DNA from: Coffea arabica | Taxonomy: Eukaryota; Streptophyta; Magnoliopsida; Gentianales; Rubiaceae | Direction: 5' to 3' | Assembly (NCBI RefSeq): GCF_036785885.1 | Contig: NC_092329.1 | Location: forward strand, 2,914,001 to 2,978,000 | Length of the DNA stretch: 64,000 nucleotides | Shown here: one piece after another, positions 34,801 to 48,700 of the stretch | Position numbering within the stretch: position 1 is the first letter of the stretch | Layout of the letters: each line of letters starts with the position of its first letter | Position numbers and translations under genes: made by a program | The notes under the pieces: generated by a model | What the model was told of the DNA's origin: nothing | The model's database searches: none | What the model saw: the letters and a program-made list of their open reading frames with translations, nothing else

Positions 34801-37704
34801 TGACAGCAGCAGTATCCGGATCAGTCTTGCTCACAAAAGGTGTTTCTGAGGTAACAGAGTTGCTCAGCACTCGATGTCTTGCAGATCTTTTCCGGAAACT
34901 CCACCTACTTCTATCACTTGAGCCCTTACTCTGTAAGCAGCAAAATCATCGGAAGTAGGGAGGAGGAAAAAGAATAAAACGAAGAGATAGCATACCAATG
35001 AGAAAAATGCTACTACTTGTTTAATCATGCACGTATTCGCACAACAACGAGAAAAATGCGCAAGTGTGAAGAAAATTTAGGTTAACAGCATACGCTAACA
35101 AAGACTCTAAAGGTGCAAGTTCCTAATTATCAATTGTGATCTTTTATCAGAAACAGAAGAAAGCTAGCTTCTTCCAAGAAGAATCACACTTGGTCAGGAC
35201 TCACAATGCTCCGAAGAGCCCACAACACATGTTAATTTTGCTGACACACAACATATATCCATACTTTTGGAAGTTTCTTTCAAGACATTATCCTGCTGGA
35301 AGGTAGCTGCAAAAAGAAGACAGCAAAATGCATGATAAGCAATCAGTACATAATTAACCAATTTATTCAGAAGTTGAGAAGCCAGGAAACCACAACCATT
35401 TCAGTCAGATGACTTTGATGCTGGTTATAGGAAATAAAAGGTGGGTGGAAGTCACTAATAACTGCAGCGCACAATAAAAGTTCCTTCTGAAATTAATATA
35501 GAATACCCCCTAGACATAAACCGGATAAGATACTAGCAAACATTACACTCATGTTGTACAATTTCATCTACCCTCCAATTGACAGATGAAATAGCCATCA
35601 ACCTGATTTTCAATTGATGGTTTACAAAATTGAATAATTAAACAAGCATTTAGCCACCCTGCTACCAAGACTCACAAGCAGCCATGACTATGGTGGACAA
35701 TAAGCTCAGGCGCTCATCTTTTTCTTCACATGGGCAGACTCAGGGAGGAAACACAAGAAATGCTCTGTTTAGATGTAAATGAATTAACATATTTATGTAG
35801 GTAGATATTTGGCCTTAAAACCACTAGTAACTTCTAATAATGCTTGTGCAGCATCAGCCATGAACCTGGCAGAGCAGCCTGTTATTTCTAATTTTGTTGT
35901 AGTTTGTAAGTAGATGAGAGAAACATGTTCTTTTCTTTAGAGTAAACTTAAATAATATGTCCAAAACTCAACATACATTAATTAGAATTACTTGCATGCA
36001 TTTCATTGCTGGCAACACAAGTCACCTCAAGCATGTACGCCATATCCATGCTACTATATCTTGCAAAATATTGTTAGGCAATAAAATCTTGACAAAACTT
36101 GTTATGAGCAGAAAAATATGAATATCTCAATAATTTTGCAGAAAATAACAACGTAAAAATTGCCACTAGACAAGGTTCTTGCATTTCTTGTTCCCTCTTT
36201 TAGTAAGGCACACCATGAGACGCATTGAACTACTGACTCATCCCAGGTTTTCAAAGTGATTCCACAAATTAAATTTAATAGATAGATAAGTAATAACCTA
36301 GAAGCATTGAACACACATCCTCCAACTTTTAAGAAAGGAACAATCTCACTAAATGACCACTATTTAAGACAAAGCAGAAACAACAAGAAGTATCTTCTCT
36401 GGATAGTCCATGTCAATCTAGCAATGGACTACACATTTAGAACTATGCATAGCTTCACAATCAAACTGCTGCACTGTAAAAGCTCCCTTACAGTGTCCCT
36501 GATAAATTTAAAGCTAAATCTGCAGCAATTCAGGACCAACAATATAGAACATCTTGATACTCCTCCGCTAGCAACTATAATCTGTTCTAATAGAAAGAAG
36601 CTAGTTGAAGGTTTGAAGAAAGACAAGATATCAGGTTCACAGTCTAAAATCTAACAAAAAGCAAGATAATTCCAGGTGGAAAGGAAAGGAATCAACAAGA
36701 TAACTTCCTGTACACAGATAAATTTCCTTCTGAGACACGGATTCCCTTAATATTGCAAATCCTGTAGCACCATATATCCACAATGACTAATCACAAGCGA
36801 ATTTCAGATTCAAATCCTAAACCCCAGCCCTCATTCCTCAATATCCTAATTGATTCAGTTATGCAATAAAATGAATCCATTTACACTAAGCAAAGCCACT
36901 GGAAATCAAAAGTCATTCTACACACTTTTCGTCGATAAATGAAATGCAGAGGAAGGAGGACAAATAAAACTCGAAACAGTGGGATATGTAGGATTCTATC
37001 TTTCCAGAATCGAAGATCTACTTCTAATACCTCGTTAACATTCAGCATTTACCAATGCAATACACTATCAAAGGATCTTGGCAAAGTGAACAGTGACACC
37101 GAATTAAATCTTTTGAAGTAATAGTCATAGCTAATTACTTCTGGGGAAACAACTAACAACATCGATTTCATACCTCGGCCGTGGCAGACTAATCGCATGA
37201 ATTAAGATTCCCTAATGATATATATACTCAACCGGAGAAACCAACTAATTGCGTAATAATATGCTTTTTAGTATGAAATTAATAGTGCACTTGAATCTCT
37301 AAATTACATTTTTCGTTTCATCCCTAAACTTGCCGGGTAAACAAAAGTAAGATTTTAGTTAAACCTTAATCCATCTGAAATACGGCTCCAACTTCTGAAT
37401 TTCCTAGCTCGCCAGTTCATTCACAATATTGGCATACCTCCATACCAATCCTCAGATATTACCTCAATCTCCATGTCTACTCGCAAAGATCCTTACTTTT
37501 CTCATCTCCAGAAAGAATGGAAAAATCACGACAGTTCCTCATCAGAAGTCAAAAACTTCATAACAAAACAGCGGAGGAATAACAAACCAAACCAGTAACC
37601 GAAGCATATACCTCAGGAGCTTGAAGATCATCTCTGTCGACGGAGTCATTGTTGCCGGCGCAATTGATGAGCTTGAAACATGAAGCTGTGCCAGATCTCA
37701 CCAT
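31806..37704 (-). CDS. IQD32: IQ67-domain calmodulin-binding protein, IQD32 type
   Basis: Six coding exons on the minus strand: 37704-37612, 34930-34601, 34525-34301, 33904-33827, 33715-32044 and 31825-31806, joining to 805 aa. The N-terminus MVRSGTASCFKLINCAG is followed by RWSFRKRSARHRVLSNSV. The IQ67 region, about residues 125-195, spans the exon 2/3 junction and has three IQ-like motifs (IVIQSAVRRYLAQR, IIKLQAAVRGHIVRR, IVKMQALVRKRRARL). SIEKLLSNAFARQ and STPKTKTINIKCDPSKSDS, typical of this clade, follow. A long Ser/Glu-rich region leads to a DUF4005-like C-terminus (PSYMQATESARAKA, then SPDTQYKD). The last exon is only 20 nt and ends in ERKWLR, as expected for the family. IQD proteins bind calmodulin and often microtubules or the plasma membrane. 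The first intron is 2.7 kb. Arabidopsis IQD32 has a similar length. Confidence 0.93.
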
Positions 37705-38690
37705 TCTATCGATCGATTTTCTCTAATGTCGTGATCTCACTCACACAGTACACACACTTCTCACAGTCTCCAGCAGAGTAGTAGAACTGCTACTGCTTGG
37801 AGTCGCTCTAAAGTTGGTCTTTGTTATGGGAAATTGTACCCAAGGCAGGACACACTGGGGGAGACGGAGAGAGAGAGGAAGTTTTAGGAACGCCGGACCT
37901 CAACCCTCTCCTGAAATCCAGCTCAATATTGCTTTACGAGTCCGCCAAGGTCCTCGTTTTCTTTTCGTCTCTCTATATATATATCCGTTGAGATTTCAAA
38001 GCCAGAGATGAGTGACGAGTGAGATAAAAAGCAGCAGTGTTTGGAAATCCGATTAACAAAAGTTGTCAGATCCATACTGTTACTAATTTTCCTTTTTCTT
38101 TGTTTTTTCTGAATTAAAAAACAATTATTGATTAGTACAAAATTGAAATATCGGGTAAAGCTTTTTTTTTAAAAAAAAATATCACGATAAATTGCTTACT
38201 TTTTTTGCTTTATCTCGTGTCAACAGCGGACAAAGAATGTAAAGTACCATGCCTAGAGGTACTTGTGTTTCTTTATCCGTTACATGTGTTTTAGTGTTTA
38301 CACCGTAAAAAGTTTGATACTTGCCTTTTTCTCTCTCTACATTTTTCTTTTTTCTTTTTAAGTTTTTCGTGGATTACCTTATGTCTAAACAGTATTATGA
38401 TATATTATTATTATTTTCGCACGGATATGATACCAACAAAAATGGATGTGTTTGCATTGGCATTATTTGTAAAAAAATTATTTAATTACATCACTAATAC
38501 TTTTTTTTTTTAGAAGATACTTTAGAAAAAAAAAAAAGCAAACTAATTTTTACTATTGGTATTTAAACAAGTAATCCTCGTATGTATCCAGTTTGCTTTT
38601 ACCCTTTTCTTTTTATAGATTATGGTTAACTTTGAATTAAAAACTCAACGCGTTGCAAATGTATTCAAGTACGTGTGCCTTTTGTTGACA
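37705..38690. other. IQD32 promoter and leader
   Basis: Upstream of the IQD32 start codon; no gene is seen. A short TATATATATAT run occurs at about 37975-37984. The rest is AT-rich with homopolymer runs. Confidence 0.5.
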
Positions 38691-38832
38691 GATCCGTTTG
38701 GATTTGCCTTTTTATAAAATTTTCTTACAAATGTGTACGATAATAATTTGATTGTATGTGTGATAAAATGATGATTAAGAAATGTGTTTATGTAAAAAAT
38801 TTTGTGTTAATAAACTACGATCCAAACGTTTT
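38691..38832. mobile_element. Degenerate MITE of the TTTGGATT-end group
   Basis: The left end GATCCGTTTGGATTTG is mirrored on the right by CGATCCAAACGTTTTATTC. The interior is AT-rich and non-coding. No clear target duplication remains, so the exact ends are uncertain. Confidence 0.5.
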
Positions 38833-41369
38833 ATTCTTATTGACTTTTCCGTTGAACTTTGCAAAAAGATATTTTAGGAGGTACGTGCATAAAAAAATAT
38901 GGTAAAAAATCTTCTGCACATAGATTTATCACCCGCCCATAGAAAAACACAAGAAATTCAACATATCGGTAAAATTTGTAGAAATGTTGCCTATCATTTC
39001 TTTTTTCATAAACTAATAACCACGTATGGTACGGCATTTCTTATATCAAGTTGAAGCTTTCTTAACATGGCCAGTTCCACATAACAGCCACAAAATTCGT
39101 TCAAGTATGATTTATGGTCATCTTTAACAGAAATACTTAGCTAAATGTTGTGCCCAGAATCTCGTGAAAATTTTAGGAAAATAACAAAGCAAACAGTTGG
39201 TAATATCCTTTGGGAAATATATTGTGTTTGGATAGGAAATTATTTGAAACATTTAGTGTAATACTTTTTATGATATGATAAATGTGAGATAAAAAGGTGG
39301 TTGAACAAATTTTAAAAAAAAAATTGATTGAAAAATGTGTTTATGATACAAACAAATAAGCGTACAGAAACATGCAAATACATCTAATCCTCCCTTTTTT
39401 TTTTTGGTTAATCATGCTCCTTCTGTCATTTTAATAACATAGTTTTCAATTTATAAGACTATATGATAAAATAGAGCGTGAGAGAGTACGGATAATAAAA
39501 AATGGAGCGTAAATTACATTTTCCTACCTTTTTTATAATGCATAATAGTATTCAAACAAAGCACGTCAAGTCAGTGAACTAAAACGGAAGTACATTATTA
39601 TTATTATGATTCTTATCATGAAGGAAACAACCTAATTAGATTAGCTTACGGAAGTACGCATGGAGATGATTGCATTCTATGATAGATGGAAAGAGAATTT
39701 TTTCTTTGTTCTTGATTTTAGTGCATCATACGAATGCTCGAATACAATACCGGGTTTGCCAAATGCTCAGGAAATAAAATGATGAATTGGATTTGGATGC
39801 ATAAACAAGCATTGTCGATAACTTTTAGCACTACAAGAATGAGCCTTTGACCCCACAGGAAGGATAAGATCACCACACCATAATCATCAATCTTCAAATT
39901 GTCATTAATTGGTGACTGCAGTTGCAATCATCTCCCCACCTGAATAGTTGTTACCACTTACAACTTAAAAGCCGGGTCATTGCTAATTATGTCGGATTAA
40001 TTGGTTAATCAACTGAACCAGCATGATTAGCCAATGGACCGTAATCTGATGCCATTATTACCCAGGATGTTTGGTCATAATCCTGCATGATTAGAGTGAA
40101 TAAAGCAAGCGCGAGAAGAAGAGGAAGATGGTGACTCGTAACACATCACACGATAGACCTGCCGAGAAAGTCAAAATGATAGCGAATCATAGAGCAGAAC
40201 CGCGGCGGGGGTTGGGGCCCAGGGTGGGACCATTCATGCGAGCGGATAGGAATCATGACCTCCGGGACAGGTAACCATCAGGATTTGGAGGACTAGTAAT
40301 TTATTTAATTAAACGGTAACGTTAAACAGGGTAAACGGAGGTTATGGTGTGATGCACTATCCTTTTAGTTTGACAAACACCAAGCAACTGAAATTTGGAT
40401 CGAGTGCTCCGAATTTGAAAGTAGCTTTTCTTAATCGAATTTATTTTGGAGTAACTAAAATTTCCATAATAATTTTCACTCTTTCTATGATTGTTAACAA
40501 ATTGTTAGATGATAGCGTTCGAAATAAGTTTTTTTTTTTTTGAAAAAAAAATGGTTGTTATTTAGTTCAGATAAATACATATTAGTTTATAGTTCGACCT
40601 TAAGTATGATCAGTAAAATAAGATGTAAAAATGAAATAATGACCTGTATAACTTTAATTTTATTCTTTTTTAGTTGATATAGATTTTAATTTGATTAATA
40701 ATAGTTTATAAATTTAAATATTTTGTAATTTGGAATTCAGGTTAGACATGCTTAGCACGGATCAGAATACTAATTATATACATATCTCTACGTATATATA
40801 AAGAATTGTTCAAAGAGCTGTTTTATAGTACAACATAATTGTGAAAATGCTCATTACTTCAAAGTTGGCAAGATCTTGACATCTGTTCAAGGACCGCAAT
40901 ATTATGGCTCGAGCACCAAATATTCGTAGATATTGGCTCAAATATAGTAGTATCTCCAGCTCCAGGCCTTATCTTTAACCTTTTCTAATAGTAGTTTCCC
41001 AGTGAACTGAACACAAGTGCTGCTGGGCGGCAGGACTGAGGCTGAGGTCTCCAACAGATCAGACCAGTGTGAGGTAACCAAACCATCTTGACAGCTATTT
41101 TGTCCGGTTGGGCACGTGTCTGCGATCCACAACCGACACGTTATGGCACACGAGTCCGATTCAGCTATGTGTCTGGTCTGGGCAGGGCTAATGCGGGTTA
41201 CTTTATGCCCAACTCTGCTGCGCATGCCATGTCAGATATCTGCTTCAATTAAGAAGGCCGCCATTATATCTTTCCATGGGACCCACCAGGATTCCCACCG
41301 CTGGACCGCTCCACCATCGTCATTTGGCATTTAGCTCAAAAGAAAAGGACGATCAACACTTAAATTAAA
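38833..41369. other. Gene-free spacer
   Basis: No supported gene. A weak further inverted-repeat element of the same group may lie at about 39226-39358 (GTGTTTGGATAGG on the left, TACAAACAAATAAG on the right), without a clear duplication. Confidence 0.5.
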
Positions 41370-42090
41370 GTAATAATTTTAGAAACCTTCCTTGAGGTTT
41401 TTAACTATTGCAAGAAGCTCCATTCTAGTTTAAAAAATTACACTTACCTCCAATATGATTAGCATTTCAGTAACAATACAGACCCAGTATGCGAAATTTA
41501 TCCTAAAAAAATCCTAAAATACTCCTTTGTTACTTAGAAGTGGGAAAACTCACTAATAAATTTCTTCCACGTTGCAACTATACCACCCTAACGGACTCAA
41601 TAAACCACTTCAGTTTAATTTCCATATTCTCACAGTTTTGACAGCCTATCAATGTTGTTCCAAAGCTTTCCATGCAAATCAATTATGACATTTTTTTACC
41701 TTCATTTAGTGCGACAACAAATCTGGTCCAACAGCTTGTCATTTGAAAATTTCAATTCAATAATACTTACACAAAAAAAAAGAACACAAAAAAAAAGATA
41801 AAGGATCTATTTCTATAATAATAAGGATTTGAGATGTATTAGATGGCAGTTGCGAAAATAGTGGATTATGAGATACAGGAGAAACGGTCGGAGAGAGAAA
41901 ATAATAGTTTATTTTGTGTGGTAGTCGTTGTTTTAGACTAGTTGTAGTTGTATAATTTTGTTTTGTATGAATTATTTATAAGTGAAGGATATTATAGTCA
42001 TTTTACTACATAAAGGGAGGTTAGTATAATTATTCAAACCTAAAGGGAGGTGAGTGAAATTGTCAAATGAGAGGTTTATGAAATTATCCC
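41370..42090. mobile_element. Mutator-like MITE (721 bp), 9-bp target duplication
   Basis: A perfect 9-bp duplication, TAAATTAAA, flanks the element (41361-41369 and 42091-42099). The left end GTAATAATTTTAGAAACCTT pairs with the reverse complement of the right end, GGGATAATTTCATAAACCTC, and similarity continues inward with indels. A 9-bp duplication with long inverted ends is the signature of Mutator-like elements. No transposase frame is present. The element at 61289-62033 belongs to the same family. Confidence 0.85.
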
Positions 42091-42627
42091 TAAATTAAAA
42101 ACATGCTTAATTCTACGCCTTTTTTTTCTATATATAAAGTATGAACAATGGGTTCGGTGTTAAAGTAATGTGTCATTTTTTTAGTTTTCTAATTTCTTCC
42201 TCACAAAAGTGAAGATTTATAAGAATAATTACTTAAATGTAGTGCTAACTTCTAATACTTCCATTTCTACTAACTTCTATTTTTTAATTCGTTTTCCAAA
42301 AATAATCATAAACTATTTTGCAAAACAAAAAAAAAAATCTAATGATTTTTATTGGTTTTAATAAAACAATTAAAAATTTTCTTAATTTACATACTCGTAG
42401 AATGTGCTTTTCTCACTGGTATTACATAATCTCAAACTCATCCCCCCGTTTCTTTCTTTCCATTTGTGCAGTTTGAAATATCTCTTCAAAAAAATAAATA
42501 CAAGTAGAGTACTATTTTCTTCGAGATTAAAAGATGAATGATGTAAAACTTATTAGATTTTAATAGCAAACTCTAGAATTAGATGAGGAGAACCTGGAGA
42601 GTATTTACACTTGATATTTCATTTTAA
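42091..42627. other. AT-rich spacer between two elements
   Basis: About 0.5 kb between two foldback elements. I see no gene or further repeat structure in it. Confidence 0.5.
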
Positions 42628-43143
42628 GAAAATTGTTCAAGACACCCCTCACATATCATCAAATGAATTTTTTCATCATTCATTTTTAAAATATGAACTT
42701 TACGTCATTTACAAATTCAAATTACCAGAATTTGATCTCACATTAAGTTTTTGACCAATTTCTAACTTGAAATCGTTATGTAATCTACATGTAGTCATTT
42801 TTTATATACAAAAATATCAAATTTCACATTTTTAGCAACAAAAATAAATATGGATTAAGTCGGGAAAAAATGAATATGATTCGGGTCATATCTTACTTTT
42901 TTAGGACCAAAACTGAATATGAACCAGACCACTTTTTTAACTATAAATGGAATATAATCTTTTTACTCCTTAAAAAATAAAGATTATATGTGGATCAAGT
43001 TATAGATTCAGAGAAAAAAGTAGACGACATGACCAAATTTTATCGACTTAATTTTTGTAAATGACGTAAAATTGCGATTTTAAAAATGAAGGATGAACAA
43101 ATTGATTTGACAAAATGTGAAGGATGGTTTGAACAAATTTTCC
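42628..43143. mobile_element. Degenerate Mutator-like foldback element
   Basis: The left arm starts GAAAATTGTTCAAGACACCC and the right arm, reverse-complemented, reads GAGGAAAATTTGTTCAAACC. Both arms carry the CATTTACAAAT and TTCATTTTTAAAAT segments in opposite orientation. It resembles the arms of the element at 52849-54273 but is shorter, and no intact target duplication is left. Confidence 0.6.
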
Positions 43144-45788
43144 TCAATTGTCTTTTTAGTTTAGCAGATCTCTCTATCTGGTATGTCCTTATATATTACA
43201 ACTTCCCTTCTTAGCCACTTCATATGCAAGTTTGATATTTTCAACATAAGGAGCAATGTTGAAGAAAAGTGTTACCCCAAAAAAAATTTTGGCTCACCTT
43301 CGTGTTTTATTTCACAAGGCAAAATAACAAAAAATGTCCTACCTAAAAGTAAACTAAAAGGTGACAAAAAAATCAATTTCCCCCCAAAAAGAAAATAATA
43401 AAAAAAAAGAGCGGGAAGCCAAATGGTTGACGGAGTAATTGTATACTACGAATAATCAGCACTACAAAAAAAAAAAAAAAAGGTATCTTATGGCATACAT
43501 CTTCCATGCAATCCCACATTCTGAAAATTGGACGTTGTGGGGCTTATGGCCATCAAATTAGCTTTATTTAACTTCTGATCTTAAGTTATATTAAACTGCA
43601 GCCACCTCAATTGTCCGACTCAAGAAGGTATAAAAGGACTTGATCGAACTCAGAAGGCACAAAGACTTGCTCGATTCGTTAAAACTCGTGGCTCTAATTT
43701 ATCTCGCGTGCCAAACCAAGTCACTTGTTCTCTGAAGGACCAACTTTGATTAGAATAGTCTTATATGGGGGAAAAAAATAAAATAAAATCTAGCTTAAGA
43801 AAAGGAAATAAAGCGGGGGGGACAAAGGAAAAGAATAAAAGAAGTGGAATAATCAACTGGAGGTGGTTGGTTTGGTCCTCGGTCTACACTGGGCATAGCA
43901 ATTAGAGCAGCGAGACGAGATGTCTGCATCTAATGACCATCACATCTCTCTCTCTATTGTACAAATTTCAATTTGCAGAATGAAGGTGACAAACAAGAGG
44001 ATACCTTACACATTAAATGTACTAAGCACAGGCATGAATGCAGATCATGTGGGTGATAGATAGCCAACAACGCAACAAATTCAATTTAATAAGTTTGTTG
44101 TTCCAACTTAATATTTGTTTAATGCCATCCTATGTGAACTGGATATGCCGACTTAGTTGTCTGGTCCCTCTCCGTGATAATTTCCCTCATTTTGTTTCCC
44201 TTCAATGAAAGCACCAAACTAGCTCAAGAAAACATACGCTCAGTCTAACTAAAGCCTTTTTTTGCTCTTCGCCTGCTTCTCCTCCATTCGACATTTATGT
44301 TTCTACGATCAGTTATAAAGTTTTTTTTTTGTGGGGTTTGGAATTCGTTACTTAATCAAGGAAACCAGCCTTTGAAGGCATAAAATGGTTCTTCCATGCT
44401 TGTTATAGGTTGGGGAACATCTTTTAAGGCAATACGTCACGGTCGAAAACTGCAGAGGCATGCCTTAATGGTCATTACTTGAAGGTGGAGAATACCACGC
44501 TGCTCGTGGGCAATTAGCAAGTAACAAGCAATTAGGTACAACAAGAGCAGGGGTCATTCTCAAGCGTGTAGCTTTCTTTTTTCAAAAGAATTAGAGGTGT
44601 GGTCATTGTGGTGGTGGAGCCTTGGTCACATGGAGAAACCTTCAATCATTACAAACCACGGACTGATTCAAGGCTCCTTTTTTCTTGGTGCGAATTATTA
44701 CTGCATCCTCTCCATCAGTAAAGTCCAGCCACTTTGAGTTGAGAGTCTCAATGTCTGTTGTGGACAACTGGAGGACTTGAACATTCGTACGGATCTGGCT
44801 ACAATCTCGTTGGTGCATCGTTCAACTTCAAGAAGGGGGGTAAGGTAATACAAATCCTTGGACCGAAAAAAAGAAATTGATAAAAATCCCTTCAGCGAGT
44901 TGAGAGATCAACTTAGTTATTAGATCGTATAAAGCGATGGACAGTTCATCTCCTGAAGATTCAAATACATTGATGAAACAAACAACTGCTGCACATTACC
45001 CGTAGCGTTTCAGCCCAGATGTCCTCGTGTGCCTTTCTTCTCAATTATTATGATTAAATCGCTTTTATGATTGCGAAGAGAAGGCCCAGTAGGATTAATC
45101 AGATTGTGATGTAAAAAAGCTTCCTCCGATTCCAACATTCTTTGTTGGCAGTGAGACCACAACTGACAACCTCTGCTCAGCAAGCGGAAACCTGCTTACA
45201 GCTTTCCATACTTGGCAGCAAACATGAGTGAAGGTAGGACCCTGAAGAAACATCCAACCAATTCAAGTGGGGATCAGTTTTAACGTGCATTGCAGGATAG
45301 TCTTTCTTTCCCTTCAAATGTTATCAAGCAACTATGCGAACCAGTCTTCCCAACCAACCTGGCACATTTCCTCCACATAGCATGTTCCACTCACAAACCA
45401 TCACCTGCTAACTCACTGGAAGAAGACCAGAAACCTCAAACTTCTATTCAACATGCAATACTAGGCACCACTTAAAGTTCTTTGCCTCGCTACTACGCTA
45501 CCCAATCTTTGAAACAAAGAATATAAGAAGTAAGAAAAATTCTTCTTTTTCCCTGGAAAGTAATAATGTAAGGTACAAGGCACATCCTTAAAACGCTATT
45601 GTCATCAAATTCAAGATGACCATTTCCAAAGAAACAATCATATCCTGATAAAATGCAAAGGGGAAAAGCACATTTAAAATAATAAAAAAAAAGATGATAC
45701 GAAAGACTGCAGATGCAGCAGCCAACAAGGACATAGTACACCACCCCAGGTGGAAAACAAAATTGCTCCATCGGCAGAAAACTGTAGA
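43144..45788. other. Gene-free spacer and RCC1-gene 3' region
   Basis: About 2.6 kb without a supported gene on either strand. The right end should include the 3' UTR of the RCC1-repeat gene. A TATAAAAGG at 43631-43639 looks like a TATA box, but no coding sequence follows it. Confidence 0.5.
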
Positions 45789-48700
45789 TCATGATTTTCG
45801 GGGTCTTCCCCTTTTCCCTGACTTTGCTGGGGTGCTCTCGGAACTTTTCTTAGCAGACGAGGGACGCCCTCGCCCCCTCCCGCTGCCCTTCTTGTCACCC
45901 GATGATTTGCCAATGCTCTTGCCTCGACCTCTGGCATTCTGCTTCCTTTTGTTCTCAGCTTGCCCATTCAATTTTCCTTCATCCTCATCACTAGCATCGT
46001 CACTAGATTCGCCATCTTCTTCAGACTCTGGTAGATCTTTTGAATTTTTCCTTTTCTTGGAATTTTCAGCACCCTTTTTTGCTTTTTTCAGAGCCAGTGT
46101 ATTATTCTGTGGTTCTTCATTTGCTGCAGGAACAATATTCAAAATCAGAGGAGTGTTGGCAATGCCGGATCTGCAAACTAAGATTTTCTAAGAAATTAAG
46201 TCCATCAGATATGCTTATGTGTCTTGAACCCCATCTACATAACAGAACAGCTAGTCCAACCATATTATGAAAATCCTAAGAGATCACGTTCAAGATCTCC
46301 CAACTAGTTGCTGAATATACAACGCACTAATGCCTAAACATATGCACAACATTCAGAAACAACACCCTATTCATAATTTTGCTAGTCAATACCTTCAAAA
46401 GAGGCTTTGCCATCATACACGTCCAGCTGCCAAAAGTAAATGGACAAAGATTATATTCTGGCGGAACTGGGTAAAACACAGTGATGCAATTTTTAAAGAA
46501 GCTGATCCTTAAAAATAAATATACACAAAAAAAAGAAGAATAAGATAGAAATACATACACACACTATAATATGGTCTCCTCACATTGCCACACCCGCCCA
46601 AACCCCAAAAAAAAACACACAAAAAGAAAAACTCGTGCATCATAATTATCAGAAGCATCACGTCAGATCAGACTCCTATTAAAAGGATGTAACTGCGTGA
46701 TACTCAGCACCTAACATAAGGATACTCTATGACCAAATACCAATAACAGTAGATATCCTTATGTTAAATCTTCCGGCATTTCAGTTGTAACTACCTCACA
46801 ATAGATCCTACAATTAAACTTCAACCACTTCGTCTCCCTATTAACCCCATTCTTGATAAATCCAAGAAACCATCCCCTCCATATAGGAATTTGTTACTTA
46901 ATTAAAAAAGAGAGAGAGGAGCAAAGTTTTTACCCGCTCAAGTCGATCATCAACATTAGTCCTATCAACTAATACCATTGAGTGGGCAAATCCACACAAT
47001 AGATCCTACAATTAAACTTCAACCACTTCGTCTCCCTATATAACCATCCCCTCCATATAGGAATTTGTTATTTAATTAAAAACAAAAAAGAGAGAGATGA
47101 GCAAAGTTTTTACCTGCTCAAGTCGATCATCAACATTAGTCCTATCAACTACTACCATTGAGTGGGCAAATCCAGATGCAACACTACATTGGCGAACAAA
47201 AGAAAGCTCAAATAAGCTCTTGCTACATTAATTTGTGACCTATTTAAATGTATTTAGTGGTGAATTACCAACCTGATAACATGCATGCCCTCCAGAATGT
47301 CGACCTTTTTGGGAACTGCAGAAGATCTGCAATGAAAAAGAAACAGAAAACATAAGTAACACTGACAGAGGAACACTGGTAAAAACGAAAAATGATTATC
47401 AGTAGGACGTCAACCATACTTCTGCCCCTCAGGTCCATATCCCAGCTCCCCTGATTGTGCATGTCCCCAACTTATACACGAGCGATCGGCACCAACAAAA
47501 TGGTGCATACCACCTGAATCCATACAGCGTAGATGCCAGCCACTTCAGAACATAGGTTATATGAGAACAACCCTGTTAGTCTCCATGTGGAATAATTAAG
47601 GGCAAAATTATACCATATCAAAGCTAGATTGAACAAATTCAATATAAGTGTATAAATGGCAAAATTTAATATGAGAATGCAATAAACCAATCAGCTAAAT
47701 TCTTTTTGTCCATTAACATCTTACATCATTTTCATGTTCATTTTAACTTTCAAAGGGAGAAAGATGCAGTGCTCGTAAAAGTGGGAGATTTCCCCTGATA
47801 GAAAGCAACACATTAACATCAATGAGAGACAAGAATTGATGAAGAGTAACTCATGTACGCTGCTTATGACTTGAAATCGCTGTATATGTATGTGTGCCCA
47901 GCCAAATGAAGAAAACTACACCGAGAAAGAGGTAATGATAAAGATTCAAGACATGTACACAACCTTAAATCCATTAGAGGCTTAGGATACATCCAGTCAT
48001 CCCCCGTGTTCTTTATCTTGCCCCACATGTAAAGCTGTCCTCCCCCTGCAAAAACAACTACCATAAGTACCTGATTTATTTTGAAGAAGAAGAAGAAACT
48101 TTCCAGTATTATAGTGGTCTTATACCCTCTGATTGAAATCAGTGCCTCAATATTTTATCTATTATTTAAAGGACTTAAGCAGAGACCTTTTCACTTTTAA
48201 GGATATACATTCTAGGAGCTTGGCCCCAGTTAGAGTTATCTTCTGTATGATGCCATAGCAGCATACCAGCAGAAGAGGTTGAGGCTCACAAAACGGCAAC
48301 AATAAAATTTAGAGTATCATGTAGCACTGAAAATAGCCAATAAAGGAGTGGCTTATTGTACCAGCAGTACATGCAGAGTTGACAGAACCAGCAGAAACGA
48401 CTGCATCTGGAGGCAGAACATTATGCCTAGTGAAGACATCAACACGGCGGGGAACCCATTCATCCTTCTGCTCTCTATGGCCAAGTCTGTAATTAGCAGA
48501 CCAGCAAAATTCAAGATGACCATGGGGAAAAGAGACAGCTAATCAGAAAGGCCCACACCTTCTTGATATTGACTTAATGAGTTGACTTAAAATCTAGAAT
48601 ACAAACCTCCCATAACCACCAAATCCCCATCTACGCCAGAAAATAAAAAAAATGAAGGTCAGTACGTAGCACATGGTAGCAATTGAATGAACAAAACTTA

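Noticed and set aside
39226-39358. Further MITE with GTGTTTGGATAGG / TACAAACAAATAAG ends
   Set aside because: The ends match over only a few bases and there is no target duplication; too weak to list as an element.
45694-46191. 165-aa Phe/Leu/Ser-rich + strand frame
   Set aside because: It is the complement of the Lys/Glu/Gly-rich last exon of the RCC1-repeat gene, a typical low-complexity shadow.
47490-47525. Possible intron start at GGTGGTATGC inside RCC1-gene exon 12
   Set aside because: Reading straight through gives the conserved DSGGMHHFVGAD; no intron is needed.
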